Of a stretch of 51,173 nucleotides of DNA, positions 23,608 through 32,328 are shown piece by piece. Made by a program: the position numbers and the translations under genes. Source of the stretch: Solirubrobacterales bacterium (GTDB taxonomy: Bacteria; Actinomycetota; Thermoleophilia; Solirubrobacterales; Solirubrobacteraceae); assembly GCA_019240655.1 (NCBI GenBank), contig JAFAXX010000186.1, positions 1 to 51,173 of the forward strand, given 5' to 3'. Within the stretch, counting starts at the first letter, position 1. Every line of letters begins with the position of its first letter. The notes under the pieces are model-generated. The model saw only the letters and a program-made list of their open reading frames with translations, was not told the DNA's origin and did no database searches.

Positions 23608-25218
23608 TCATCCCGCGTCCGTGTTCTGTGCTCCGTCGCGAGTGTTGTGGTCGCGGCCGAGGAACGTGTTCGCCCACGCGCTCGTGCGGTCGAGTCCATT
23701 GTCCTTGACGACGACGGGGCCGTCGAGCATGTCGTCGGACTCGCCGTAGGCCTTCAGCCGCTCGTAGGCCTGCGACCAGATGCACTCGGTGTCATAGACC
23801 TCGCAGAGGCCGTCCCGAGTGCCGCCGCACGGGCCGTTGCGCTGGTTCTTGGCGCACATCGACTCCGGGCAGACGTACGCGATGTCGGGCAGCGAGCAGT
23901 CGCCGCAATCACGGCAGTGGAACATCGGTATCTTGGCCGCCTGCTCGGCCAGGTGCGCGGCGCGGCCGGCCGCCGGCCCCGCCTCCTCGATCCGCTTATA
24001 CAGCGCCCGGCCGGCCGGGAACAGCGGCGCCTCGGGATCGAACAGCAGCCGGTGCATATGACGGCTCACCCGGTAGCGGGCCGGCACCGGAAGATCGGTC
24101 TGGCGCCGGCGCTTGGACTCCAGGTAGGCCTGGCTCAACCGGTCCGAGGAGAGCCCCGTGTCGGAATCCCGCTCGAACATGTAGAACTCGTCGGGATGCG
24201 CGTAGAGGAGGTCCTTGGCCGCCGTCTGCCAATCATCGGCATAGTCTCGCGAGCGCTCGATGATCTCGTGGAACGTGGGCGCGGTGGCGTGTCCGCCTAG
24301 GTACACGCCGTCGAATCCGAGGGCGCGCGCCACCGCCGCCTGCTTGGCGGCGAGATCGATGAAGAACGCGCGGCCCTTGTCCTCGCCCGCGCCGTAGCGC
24401 TCGGCCACGGCCAGCAGCTCGTCGGTGACCACCACGCCGGGGATCCTGCCGGCGTTGAAGGCGCGCGCCGCGGGACGACTCAGCAGGTACACGTTGGCCA
24501 GTACCCGGAGCGACAGCCCCGCGTGGCGGATGTAGCGCAGCAGCTCGTCGTCCTTGGCGACGTTGTAGCCGATCTGGTTGATCACGAAGCGAGCGCCCGC
24601 GCGCGTCTTCTTGGCCAGCTTCAGATACTGGGGCACGACCTCGCGCTCGTGTCGCTTGTGGTTGGTGACCACGCACCCGAGGAAGAAGTCGGTGTGCTCG
24701 AGCCTCCGCTCCGGCTTGCGGAAGTCCCGGAGTCCCCCATTCATGTCCGAGAACAGCTTCAGCAGGCCCACCGAGTCGATGTCGAACACCGGCGCCGGCG
24801 CGCCCCGGACACCCTCGAGCGGGTAGTCGCCCGACAGCGCCAGGACGTTGTGGAAGCCCTCGGAGGCCAGTTTCCAGCCGCGACTCTCGAGCGCGTTGCG
24901 ATTCCAGTCCTTGCAGGCGAGGTGGATGATCACCTCCTGACCGCGGGAGACCAGGTCGGTCCCGAGCGTGTCGGGCGCCAGCATCGCGTGGCCGCCCGGG
25001 TTGTCGGTGATCGACAGGACGTCGATGCGCGGATCGGCAGCGAGCTCACGCGCCATCTCCACCGACGCACGGCTCGACGCGGCCGTGACCAGACCGCGGC
25101 TTGTCACGAGCTCGACGGCGATCGAGAACGAGCCCGGCTCGGCCAGGCAGTCACGGAAGAGCGGCTTCTGCGACCCGCGCTCCGGCGCTTGCGCGCCCGG
25201 CGCGGGAGCGCTGCTCAT
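23608..25218 (-). CDS. metF: Methylenetetrahydrofolate reductase with C-terminal Cys-rich domain
   Basis: The 536-residue protein has a MetF barrel (residues about 25-330; F-S-I-A-V-E-L-V-T opening, D-V-L-S-I-T-D-N, G-D-Y-P-L-E-G) and a Cys-rich C-terminal domain around residues 430-500 with C-R-D-C-G-D-C, C-P-E-S-M-C and G-P-C-G-G, the MTHFR C-terminal zinc/Fe-S-type domain. It interconverts methylene- and methyl-tetrahydrofolate. It directly follows the LigM-like gene, so it would process the methyl group taken from the substrate. ATG 25218 leaves one base after that stop; GTG 25227 overlaps it by eight. Confidence 0.88.
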   Translation of the reverse strand: MSSAPAPGAQAPERGSQKPLFRDCLAEPGSFSIAVELVTSRGLVTAASSRASVEMARELAADPRIDVLSITDNPGGHAMLAPDTLGTDLVSRGQEVIIHLACKDWNRNALESRGWKLASEGFHNVLALSGDYPLEGVRGAPAPVFDIDSVGLLKLFSDMNGGLRDFRKPERRLEHTDFFLGCVVTNHKRHEREVVPQYLKLAKKTRAGARFVINQIGYNVAKDDELLRYIRHAGLSLRVLANVYLLSRPAARAFNAGRIPGVVVTDELLAVAERYGAGEDKGRAFFIDLAAKQAAVARALGFDGVYLGGHATAPTFHEIIERSRDYADDWQTAAKDLLYAHPDEFYMFERDSDTGLSSDRLSQAYLESKRRRQTDLPVPARYRVSRHMHRLLFDPEAPLFPAGRALYKRIEEAGPAAGRAAHLAEQAAKIPMFHCRDCGDCSLPDIAYVCPESMCAKNQRNGPCGGTRDGLCEVYDTECIWSQAYERLKAYGESDDMLDGPVVVKDNGLDRTSAWANTFLGRDHNTRDGAQNTDAG

Positions 25219-25219
25219 C

Positions 25220-26617
25220 TCAGACACGGGCTTCCCGCCAGCTGCCGGGCGCGTATTGCCTGCGTACCGTCTCGACGTACGGCACGGGGCTGACGATCGC
25301 CCGCATCTCCGTCTGGACGTGGCGCTCCACGGTGGGCTTGGAAGAGCCGCCGTTCTCCTCGCCCCACACCAGGGTGACCTCGGTGCCCGGCTCGGCGTGC
25401 TCGGGCTCGAGCACCGCCAACGTGAGCATCTTGCCCTCGTTGGAGCTGTAGCCGATCCAGGTCGAGACGCCGACCGTGGCTCCGTCGACGGTGACCTTGT
25501 CGAACGGGTGCATCGCGTAGACGGCCGAGGGCCAGTCCATGAACTTGGCGCGCTCGCTCTTGCGGAACATCATTCCGAGCGTCCGGGTAACGTCCTCGTC
25601 CTCGAGCGCCAGCGTGACCTTCACCCGGTGGCCGCCTTCCGAGGCCCGGCGCTCCAGCGCGTCGCGGCCGATGAAGTCGTGGTCGAACTTCACCAGGTGC
25701 CCGTAGCTCAGATCCCACGGCGTGAAGTAGTAGTCCTCGACGTCGTCGGAGTAGAAGCTGCCGCCGATCGAGCACGTGCCTTCGTAGCCGGAGGCCGGCA
25801 GCCACCGCCGATAATCCTTCAGCGATTCGCCGCTGTATACGGCGGGCAACGGCGACGGCACCCAGCCTGACTCCAGGGCGTTCGACGAATACGCCCGGCC
25901 GCCGACCTGGCGCAGGCCGAACTCCTCGCCGGCGGTGACGATCGCCTCCCGCACCGCCTCACCGTCGGCCCAGTCGCCGAATACCTCCCAGCCGGCCTGG
26001 CCGGCCATCCCGTGGCGGAGGGCCCGGACCGACTTGCCGGCGATCTCGACCGTCTCCATGTTGAAGAACCTGATCTCCGGCGGCTGCTTGCCCAGCACCT
26101 TCTCGATCACCTTCATCGCGTTCGGGCCCTGTACCTGGAAGCGGAACGAGCGGCGCCGGTTGTCGGTGCGCAGTGCCCACCGCTGGTCGAGCTCGACCTG
26201 CGCGTTGTAGCCGCCGGTCTCCGCGTGGTAGGTGATCCAGTTGAGCACCGGGGCCCGGCCGACGAGATTGAACTCGTTCTCGGACAGATAGAACAGGATC
26301 ACGTCGCCGATCACGTATCCATCCGGGGTGCACGGGACGAACTGCTTGGCCTTGTCGACGGCGAAGTTCTCGAAGCTGTTGACGCCCAGGCGCGTGAGCA
26401 GCTTGAGCGCATCCGGACCGCGCACGGCGAGATCGGCCATGTGATACGACTGGTTGAACAGCACGCACGCGTGCTGCCATGCGTGCTGCTCGTCGCGCCA
26501 GTTCGTGAACTCGGCCGGGACGCCGGGATACACGTTCGGGCCGGCCTGGGAGTTGCGGAGCATCTCCGCCGGATTGCCCTTCTCGTTCAGCAGGTCTTCG
26601 AGGCTCCGCTCGGTCAT
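25220..26617 (-). CDS. LigM-like tetrahydrofolate-dependent O-demethylase
   Basis: The 465-residue protein is in the GcvT/aminomethyltransferase fold and shares many stretches with Sphingobium LigM (vanillate/3-O-methylgallate O-demethylase): E-M-L-R-N-S-Q, A-K-Q-F-V-P-C-T-P, R-H-G-M-A-G-Q, E-S-G-W-V-P-S-P-L-P-A-V-Y, V-K-F-D-H-D-F-I-G-R-D-A-L-E, G-Y-S-S-N-E, L-V-W-G-E-E-N-G-G and V-S-P-V-P-Y. LigM moves an aryl methyl ether's methyl group to tetrahydrofolate. The neighbours, a MetF-type reductase and a Liv-type importer, fit a demethylation unit. The exact substrate is inference. Confidence 0.85.
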   Translation of the reverse strand: MTERSLEDLLNEKGNPAEMLRNSQAGPNVYPGVPAEFTNWRDEQHAWQHACVLFNQSYHMADLAVRGPDALKLLTRLGVNSFENFAVDKAKQFVPCTPDGYVIGDVILFYLSENEFNLVGRAPVLNWITYHAETGGYNAQVELDQRWALRTDNRRRSFRFQVQGPNAMKVIEKVLGKQPPEIRFFNMETVEIAGKSVRALRHGMAGQAGWEVFGDWADGEAVREAIVTAGEEFGLRQVGGRAYSSNALESGWVPSPLPAVYSGESLKDYRRWLPASGYEGTCSIGGSFYSDDVEDYYFTPWDLSYGHLVKFDHDFIGRDALERRASEGGHRVKVTLALEDEDVTRTLGMMFRKSERAKFMDWPSAVYAMHPFDKVTVDGATVGVSTWIGYSSNEGKMLTLAVLEPEHAEPGTEVTLVWGEENGGSSKPTVERHVQTEMRAIVSPVPYVETVRRQYAPGSWREARV

Positions 26618-26659
26618 GGTCCTTCCTCTCTGTGGTCACGGGCTCCCGGTCTCATAAGC

Positions 26660-29401
26660 TCACGCGGTCGGGTCGGCCACGGCGGGGGCAGCTTCGGCCG
26701 CACTGCCGAGGTAGGCGGCGATCACGGCAGGATCAGCACGTACGACTTCGGGGACGTCATTGGCGATCACCTTGCCGAACTCGAGCACGACGACCCGGTC
26801 ACAGATGCCGAGCACGAGGCCCATGTCGTGGTCGATCAGCAACGTCGACTGCCCGCGGTCGGCGAGCTCGCGCAGGCGGCGCCCGAGCGCCTGGCTCTCG
26901 CGGGTGTCCAGTCCAGCGGCGGGCTCGTCCAGGCAGATCAGGCGCGGACGACCGACCACGGCGCGGGCCAGGCCGACGAGCTTGCGCTGGCCTTCGGAGA
27001 GCTCGTGCGGCATCGCCTCGGCGATCGGCTCGAGTCCCATCAGCGCCAGGACGTTGTCAACCTCGGGCCGCGCCTCGTCGGCGGGGCGATGGCCGGTGGC
27101 CACAGTGAGGTTCTCACGCACGTCGAGGTCGCCGAATAGCTCGGTGCCCTGCCACGTGCGGGCCATCCCGAGCTCGGCGCGCTGGTGCGCGGGCAGCGCT
27201 CCGACGTCGCGCCCCTCGAGCTCCACCGTCCCGGTGCTGCGGACAAATCCGGTGATCGCGTCCACGAACGTCGTTTTGCCGGCGCCGTTGGGCCCGATGA
27301 GTCCGACCAGCTCTCCCGGCCGGACTTCGAGGTCGACGCCCTCGAGCGCGTGTACGCCGCCGAACGCGACTGACAGGCCGCGGACCCGCAGCTCCGGCGC
27401 TTCCGTCTCACGCGCGGCGGCCGGCACCGCCGCGCGGGAAGGCTCGGCCGCGGGCGCCGGCAGCTGCAGGTCTGGGCTGAACACGGGTCGCTTGTGCAGC
27501 CTGCGGTAGAAGTCGCCGGCGACTCCCTCGGGGTTCTGGATCAAGGTGACGATCAGGATTACCCCGCCGAAGAGCAAAAACCAATTGCCGTTCAGCCCGA
27601 ACCACTTGTCGAGGGCGTAGGGGAACAGCGCCTGGGTGGAGATCAGCCCGGCGAACGCCGCCCCCGAAATCAGGGTGATCCCGCCGGCGTACGCGAACGC
27701 GATCAGGCTGAGGGCGGTGACCGCGCTGAACCGGTCGGCGCTGACCGAGCCGAAGTTGTACGCGTAGAGCGAGCCGGCGACGCCCGCGATCAGGGCCGAG
27801 ATCGCGAACGCGGCCAGCTTGACGTTGCGCGGGTTGATCGCCGCCGCGGCGGCGGCGCGCTCGTTGGAGCGGACCGCCAGCATCCGCTGTCCAAGTCGCC
27901 CTCGCCGCACGTAGCCCACCAGCAGACAGAGCGCCAGCGTCAGCACCAGCACGAGCCAGCCGTAAATCGGGCTGGGGAGGTTGCCGTCCAGGCCGCGGAA
28001 GGCCGCCGACGGTCCGAGGTTGAGGCCGAGCAGCTTCGGCGAGGGCACCGGAGAGCCGGTCTGGCCGCCCCCCCAAGTGGGATTGTTGAACCCGAAGTTC
28101 GCGATCGCCACCGCGGCCGCGAGCGTGACCACCGCCAGGCTGACGCCGCGCACGCGCACCGCCGAGACCGCGGTGATCATCCCGAGCAGCACGGCTACCG
28201 CGGTCCCGATGATCGGGGCCAGCGGGAACCCGATCCCGGAGTTCACCGCCAGGTGAGAAATCGTGAACCCGGCGACGCCGGCGAGCGCGAGCTGGACGAC
28301 GGAGATCTGGCCGACGAATCCGGTCAGGACGACCAGCGAGAGCGCCATCAGCGCGCCGATCAGCGTGTTGATCAGCGCGGCGCGGAAGTCGTACGGGAAG
28401 ACCACCAGCGCCACCGCGCACACCACGGCGACGATCAGCGACGTCCGGATCAGGTTCTGCGGACGCGGCGCCATCGGAAGGCTGCGCTCGACCACATCGC
28501 CGCGACTGGGCATCCGCGAGCCGCGCACGTAGAGGACCAGCGCGATGATCAAGAACACGATCAGCTCGGTCACGCCCGGTATCGCCGTACCCCCGGCGGT
28601 CGGGAACCACGACTGCGACCCGGCGTACTGGACCAGCGAGGCGATGATGCCAAGCCCGATGCCGGCGGCGCATGCGACCCCGAACGAGGTGAACCCGGCG
28701 AGCAGCGCCGCCGCCAGCGCGGGGACGATCTGCAGGGGCAGCGTGCTCGGGTCGAGTTGGGTGATCGAGCCGGCCAGGATGCCGAACGCACCGGCGCTGA
28801 GCGACGCCAACAGGGTGTTCGCGAGCGAGAGCCGGTTCGGCGACAGGCCTCCGAGCATCGCCGCCGCCTGGTTCTCGGCCGCCGCCCGGGTGGCGAGGCC
28901 GAACCGCGACCAGCGGTACGCCGCCGCGAGCACGAGCGCCAGGGCAATGACGATCCCGGTGAGGATGAATCGATCGACCGGAATCACCGCTCCGAACACG
29001 TGCACGACGCTCTGAGGCAGGACGTTCGGCTCCGGCTGAGGTGTGGTGCCGAACGCCAGCAGGACGATCGCCTGGGTGACCAACAGCACTCCGAGCGAGG
29101 AGACCAGCTTGGCCAGCGGCGAAGCATTCCGTAGCGGCCGGAAGGCCACCATCTCGATCAGTGCTCCGAAGAAGGCCACGAACACAAGGCTGAGGATCAG
29201 CGCGGAAACGGTCGCCATTCCGCCTCCGATCTTGCCGACGCGCAGCGCCCAGAAGGCGTAACCGCCGATCATCGCCACCCCGCCCGTGGCCAGGTTGATC
29301 ACGCCGGAGCCGCGGTAGGTGAGCACGACGCCGAGCGCGATCGCCGCGATCAGCGCCCCGGGGCCGAGCCCGAGCAGGATGAACAAGAGAATCTGCGTCA
29401 T
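26660..29401 (-). CDS. LivH-LivM-LivG fusion, branched-chain-type ABC importer
   Basis: A single 913-residue frame holds three normally separate subunits. Residues 1-290 are a LivH permease (eight helices, opening G-L-G-P-G-A-L-I-A-A-I-A-L-G), residues about 315-625 a LivM permease (R-G-R-L-G-Q-R-M-L-A-V-R-S-N-E motif), and residues about 663-900 a LivG ATPase with Walker A G-P-N-G-A-G-K-T-T, signature L-S-E-G-Q-R-K-L and Walker B L-I-C-L-D-E-P. LivF and a periplasmic binding protein are absent from the window. It heads the operon with the LigM-like gene 42 bases on, so an aromatic acid is a likely cargo. Confidence 0.88.
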   Translation of the reverse strand: MTQILLFILLGLGPGALIAAIALGVVLTYRGSGVINLATGGVAMIGGYAFWALRVGKIGGGMATVSALILSLVFVAFFGALIEMVAFRPLRNASPLAKLVSSLGVLLVTQAIVLLAFGTTPQPEPNVLPQSVVHVFGAVIPVDRFILTGIVIALALVLAAAYRWSRFGLATRAAAENQAAAMLGGLSPNRLSLANTLLASLSAGAFGILAGSITQLDPSTLPLQIVPALAAALLAGFTSFGVACAAGIGLGIIASLVQYAGSQSWFPTAGGTAIPGVTELIVFLIIALVLYVRGSRMPSRGDVVERSLPMAPRPQNLIRTSLIVAVVCAVALVVFPYDFRAALINTLIGALMALSLVVLTGFVGQISVVQLALAGVAGFTISHLAVNSGIGFPLAPIIGTAVAVLLGMITAVSAVRVRGVSLAVVTLAAAVAIANFGFNNPTWGGGQTGSPVPSPKLLGLNLGPSAAFRGLDGNLPSPIYGWLVLVLTLALCLLVGYVRRGRLGQRMLAVRSNERAAAAAAINPRNVKLAAFAISALIAGVAGSLYAYNFGSVSADRFSAVTALSLIAFAYAGGITLISGAAFAGLISTQALFPYALDKWFGLNGNWFLLFGGVILIVTLIQNPEGVAGDFYRRLHKRPVFSPDLQLPAPAAEPSRAAVPAAARETEAPELRVRGLSVAFGGVHALEGVDLEVRPGELVGLIGPNGAGKTTFVDAITGFVRSTGTVELEGRDVGALPAHQRAELGMARTWQGTELFGDLDVRENLTVATGHRPADEARPEVDNVLALMGLEPIAEAMPHELSEGQRKLVGLARAVVGRPRLICLDEPAAGLDTRESQALGRRLRELADRGQSTLLIDHDMGLVLGICDRVVVLEFGKVIANDVPEVVRADPAVIAAYLGSAAEAAPAVADPTA

Positions 29402-29988
29402 ACCGGCTCAGCCCTCACTGCCTGCTTTCGACTGATGCTTCATCCGCGCGCTGGAACCGCGGAGTCGACACGTTAGACGTTGCTGGTGATCATCCGCCAT
29501 GGGTCAACCGAAGAAGTGCACCGAGCGACAAATATCTTGCCGGATGTCTGCGCGCGGCGATAACTGGGCCGCGGCGGCGGCGTGTCGGCGGCCGCCGCCG
29601 CGGAGGCCGCCGGCGGGCGGCGGCGGTGCGCGCAGCGGCAAGGATCCGGCTGGATCGGGGCGGGCGAGAGCCGCCGGCCGGAACGCGGACGAGGTGGCCA
29701 TCCGTTGGCCACCTCGTCGGGTCCGTGCCCCCTTGTGCGGTGCGGCCCCATGGCTGCCGCCTCCAGGTGGGGTAGCCGGAGGCAGCGGGGAGTGCTGCAC
29801 GCTCTAGGTTGGCGACCGCAAAGCGACCGGTTGGGGGGGGTTCCTCGATGCGAGGTGGGGATATTTCTCCCCGGCGGCCCGGACTCTCGCCGCAGGCGCC
29901 GGCTGCGATGCGGCCCCCCGAGCCGCACGTCGCGGCGGTTCGGGCTCCGGAAAGCCCGGATGCCGATCACGGCGTCGGCTTCGCCGCG
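29402..29988. other. 587-base gap without a convincing gene
   Basis: The gap lies upstream of the liv fusion and downstream of the DUF4760 gene. It holds very GC-rich low-complexity sequence around 29570-29640, a strong hairpin at 29688-29718, and a homopolymeric G run near 29834. Open frames here lack the usual third-position bias and overlap each other on both strands. Promoter and regulator sites for the liv operon should lie in the 29402-29560 part, but I cannot point to one. Confidence 0.5.
29688..29718. repeat. Perfect 13-bp inverted repeat
   Basis: GACGAGGTGGCCA and TGGCCACCTCGTC flank the 5-base loop TCCGT. There is no T-run after either arm. It could be a rho-independent-like terminator or a binding site. 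Confidence 0.8.
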
Positions 29989-30471
29989 TCAACCCGCCTC
30001 GAGCGCGGCGCGGAGCTTTGCGACCAAGCCCGCGAACAGCGGGTAGACGGCCACGCCATGTGCGGCCTCGAGCGCCGGCGCCCACTTCTCCCAGCGGGCG
30101 ATCAGGGCCGGCCCGAGCAGCAGCCTGATGAGCTCGAAGTCGAACACTCCTCGCTGTTCGAGAGCGGCCAGCTGCTCGAAGTAGTCGAGCTCCCGGTAGA
30201 GAACGTATGCCTCGGGCGCACCTTCGGTCACGTAGCGCTGAAACGCGGCGCTCAGCTCCTCCGAGCCGAACCGATCGACCAGCCGGCGAGCCTCGACGAG
30301 CGCGGGATCGTTCCAGCGACGGAAGAACTCGGCGGCCATCTGCGCCCGCGTGCTTCTGCGCGCCTCGCGAACCTGCTGGCCGGCGAACATCGCCGCGCCG
30401 GTCGCGCCGAGCAGACCGAGTGCCTCGACCGACGTCGCGATCGCCGTGACCTGTTCAGCCCAGTTGGGCAC
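29989..30471 (-). CDS. DUF4760-like membrane-anchored protein
   Basis: The 160-residue product has one N-terminal hydrophobic helix (residues about 15-32) and a soluble helical part with R-R-W-N-D-P-A-L, Y-R-E-L-D-Y-F-E-Q-L-A and a G-P-A-L-I-A-R-W stretch, the pattern of DUF4760 proteins. No function is known. GTG 30471 is preceded by GGAGCG seven bases upstream. It stands alone, with large gaps on both sides. Confidence 0.7.
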   Translation of the reverse strand: MPNWAEQVTAIATSVEALGLLGATGAAMFAGQQVREARRSTRAQMAAEFFRRWNDPALVEARRLVDRFGSEELSAAFQRYVTEGAPEAYVLYRELDYFEQLAALEQRGVFDFELIRLLLGPALIARWEKWAPALEAAHGVAVYPLFAGLVAKLRAALEAG

Positions 30472-30898
30472 GAGCGCTCCACCTTACCGGGACGATGCGA
30501 TGCTCTTCACGCTCGTATACCGATCCAGTGACAGCTCATAGGCCGGGAATGCTCGAGCCCGCCACGCCTGGCCGGAAGTTATGGAATCGGCGTGCTTACG
30601 GGACGATCTCGCCCACCGGCGATAAGAGTCGTCATATCGACAGGCGATAGCCTTGAGGAAGGCGTTGCCGTCTCTAAGCTCGCTAAGGTTGATGTGAAAG
30701 GCCTGCGAACCAGGCCGATTCTCGGTTCCCGTTGTTCAGCCCGTCTAGACACTGGCCGCTGCCTGGATGCGACGCACCGCTCGTCCGAGTCGGGGCTCGA
30801 CCGACCACGCACCTAGACTGGGATCTCGGTGAGATGGAGCGGACGGTACTGAACCACAGTAGCCGCGTGCGCGTAGCTGAGTCGCAAGGAGCCGCGCC
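30472..30898. other. 427-base divergent gap of lower GC
   Basis: The gap separates the DUF4760 gene from the mannosyltransferase gene. Its GC content is visibly lower than its surroundings. It holds a small hairpin GGCCTG-CGAAC-CAGGCC at 30700-30716 and a TAGACT at about 30812 that could be a promoter for the downstream pair. No coding frame is convincing. Confidence 0.5.
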
Positions 30899-32326
30899 AT
30901 GAGCGCCGAAGCGTCCTCGTCCGTGCATCCGCGCGGGACGCTGGCGTCGCGCGGCCTCGCCACCGAGCCGCCGGCGCCGCCGCCATCCCCGACGCTGGCG
31001 CCCTCTCGGCGGGCCGCATTCAGTTACGCCCGCTTCAGGCGCCGTGGCCGCGTCTGGTCAGACGGCGTACAGGCGTGGGTCGGGTTCACGGGGGTAATGC
31101 TGACCGGAGCTCTGCTCGCGCTCTCAGCGGCGCGTACAGCGTTGCTGCTGCCAGAGTCGGCGCGGCCGGTGCCGAGCTCGATGGCGGGCGCGTTCGGGCA
31201 CGGGGGCATAGATCTTGGACTCGGCGGCTTGATCGCCGCGCTGGGGCTGATGTTCGTCTCCTACGCGGCGATGGTGAGCCGCGGGCATCGGCTGACCGCG
31301 CGGCCGGTGCTCATCGGCATCGCCTGTCTCAACCTACTGGTTTTGCTGGCGCCACCGATGCTCTCGACGGACATCTTCAGCTACGTCGCCTATGGCCGGA
31401 TGGGCACGCTCTACGCCGCCAATCCGTATCTACACGGGCCGAGCGCGATCGCCCTGGATCCGTTGTATCCGTTCATCGGGGCACAGTGGGTGAACACCCC
31501 TACCTCGTACGGTCCACTGTTCACGGTACTCAGCTACCTGTTCGCCCATCTCAGCATCGCGTCGAACGTGATCGCCTATAAGACGATCGCGGCGGTTTCT
31601 AGCCTCGTGGTCGTGCTCGTCGCCTGGAGCGCGGCCCGGCTGCGTGGTTTGAACCCGGTCAAGGCTGTGGCGATCATCGGACTCAATCCGGTGATCGTCG
31701 TGTACGGCGTCGGCGGCGGCCACAACGATCTGCTGATGCTCGCGATCGTGATCACCGGCATGTACGCGCTACTCATGCAGCGGCAGCGAGTCAGCGGAGG
31801 GTTGATCATCGCGGCAACGGCGGTCAAGCTCACCGCGGCGCTGATGCTGCCGTTTGCCGTCGCTCACACTGCCGGCCGACGGTCCGATCGCCACGGCCGC
31901 CGCATGGTGCTGGCCGGCGCGGCGCTCTCCGCCGGGGTCGTGGCCGCGTTGACCTTCAGCGTCTTCGGGACGGGACCTCTCCACCTGATGGCCACGTTGC
32001 AGACAGTCCAGAGCCAGGGCGGCCTTCACAGCATTCCGGGCCTGATCATGACCTTGCTCGGGCATCCGCAGCTGATGAGCGGCGTAGGCCCGATTTTGGA
32101 CGTCGTTCTCGTTGTCGCGCTCGTCTGGCTGATCCGACGCGTGTGGACCCAGCGGCTCGATTGGATCAGCGGCGCCGGCTGGGCAACCGTCGCGCTGCTC
32201 GTTACGGCGGGGTTTCTGGTCCCCTGGTACGTCGCGTGGCTCGTGCCACTTGCCGCACTCAGCCGCGATCGTCGCCTGCTCGCAGCGACTGTGGCGTTGA
32301 CCGGGGTCGGCTTGACCACGCTGTAG
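30899..32326 (+). CDS. MptB-like polyprenol-phosphomannose-dependent mannosyltransferase
   Basis: This 475-residue integral membrane protein has about 11-12 helices after a basic, Pro-rich 55-residue N-terminus. The loop L-S-T-D-I-F-S-Y-V-A-Y-G-R with its Asp, and Y-A-A-N-P-Y, T-S-Y-G-P-L and G-G-G-H-N-D-L-L-M match GT-C enzymes of the MptB/GT87 type, which add alpha-1,6-mannose from polyprenol-phosphate-mannose outside the membrane. A ribosome binding site AAGGAG precedes the ATG by seven bases. The GH76 gene follows two bases after its stop, so mannan building and cutting are co-expressed. Confidence 0.85.
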   Translation: MSAEASSSVHPRGTLASRGLATEPPAPPPSPTLAPSRRAAFSYARFRRRGRVWSDGVQAWVGFTGVMLTGALLALSAARTALLLPESARPVPSSMAGAFGHGGIDLGLGGLIAALGLMFVSYAAMVSRGHRLTARPVLIGIACLNLLVLLAPPMLSTDIFSYVAYGRMGTLYAANPYLHGPSAIALDPLYPFIGAQWVNTPTSYGPLFTVLSYLFAHLSIASNVIAYKTIAAVSSLVVVLVAWSAARLRGLNPVKAVAIIGLNPVIVVYGVGGGHNDLLMLAIVITGMYALLMQRQRVSGGLIIAATAVKLTAALMLPFAVAHTAGRRSDRHGRRMVLAGAALSAGVVAALTFSVFGTGPLHLMATLQTVQSQGGLHSIPGLIMTLLGHPQLMSGVGPILDVVLVVALVWLIRRVWTQRLDWISGAGWATVALLVTAGFLVPWYVAWLVPLAALSRDRRLLAATVALTGVGLTTL

Positions 32327-32328
32327 GA

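Noticed and set aside
27494..29134. A 546-codon frame antisense to the liv fusion
   Set aside because: Charged, low-complexity composition (Arg, Asp, Glu, Gln) with no domain; the liv fusion on the other strand is certain.
29473..29970. Several overlapping frames in the 29.4-30 kb gap on both strands
   Set aside because: No third-position preference for one frame, no ribosome binding site, low-complexity Gly/Ala/Arg/Pro sequence.
30700..30760. A tRNA-like look in the lower-GC gap before the mannosyltransferase gene
   Set aside because: The T-loop and anticodon arms cannot be paired; only a six-base hairpin is present.
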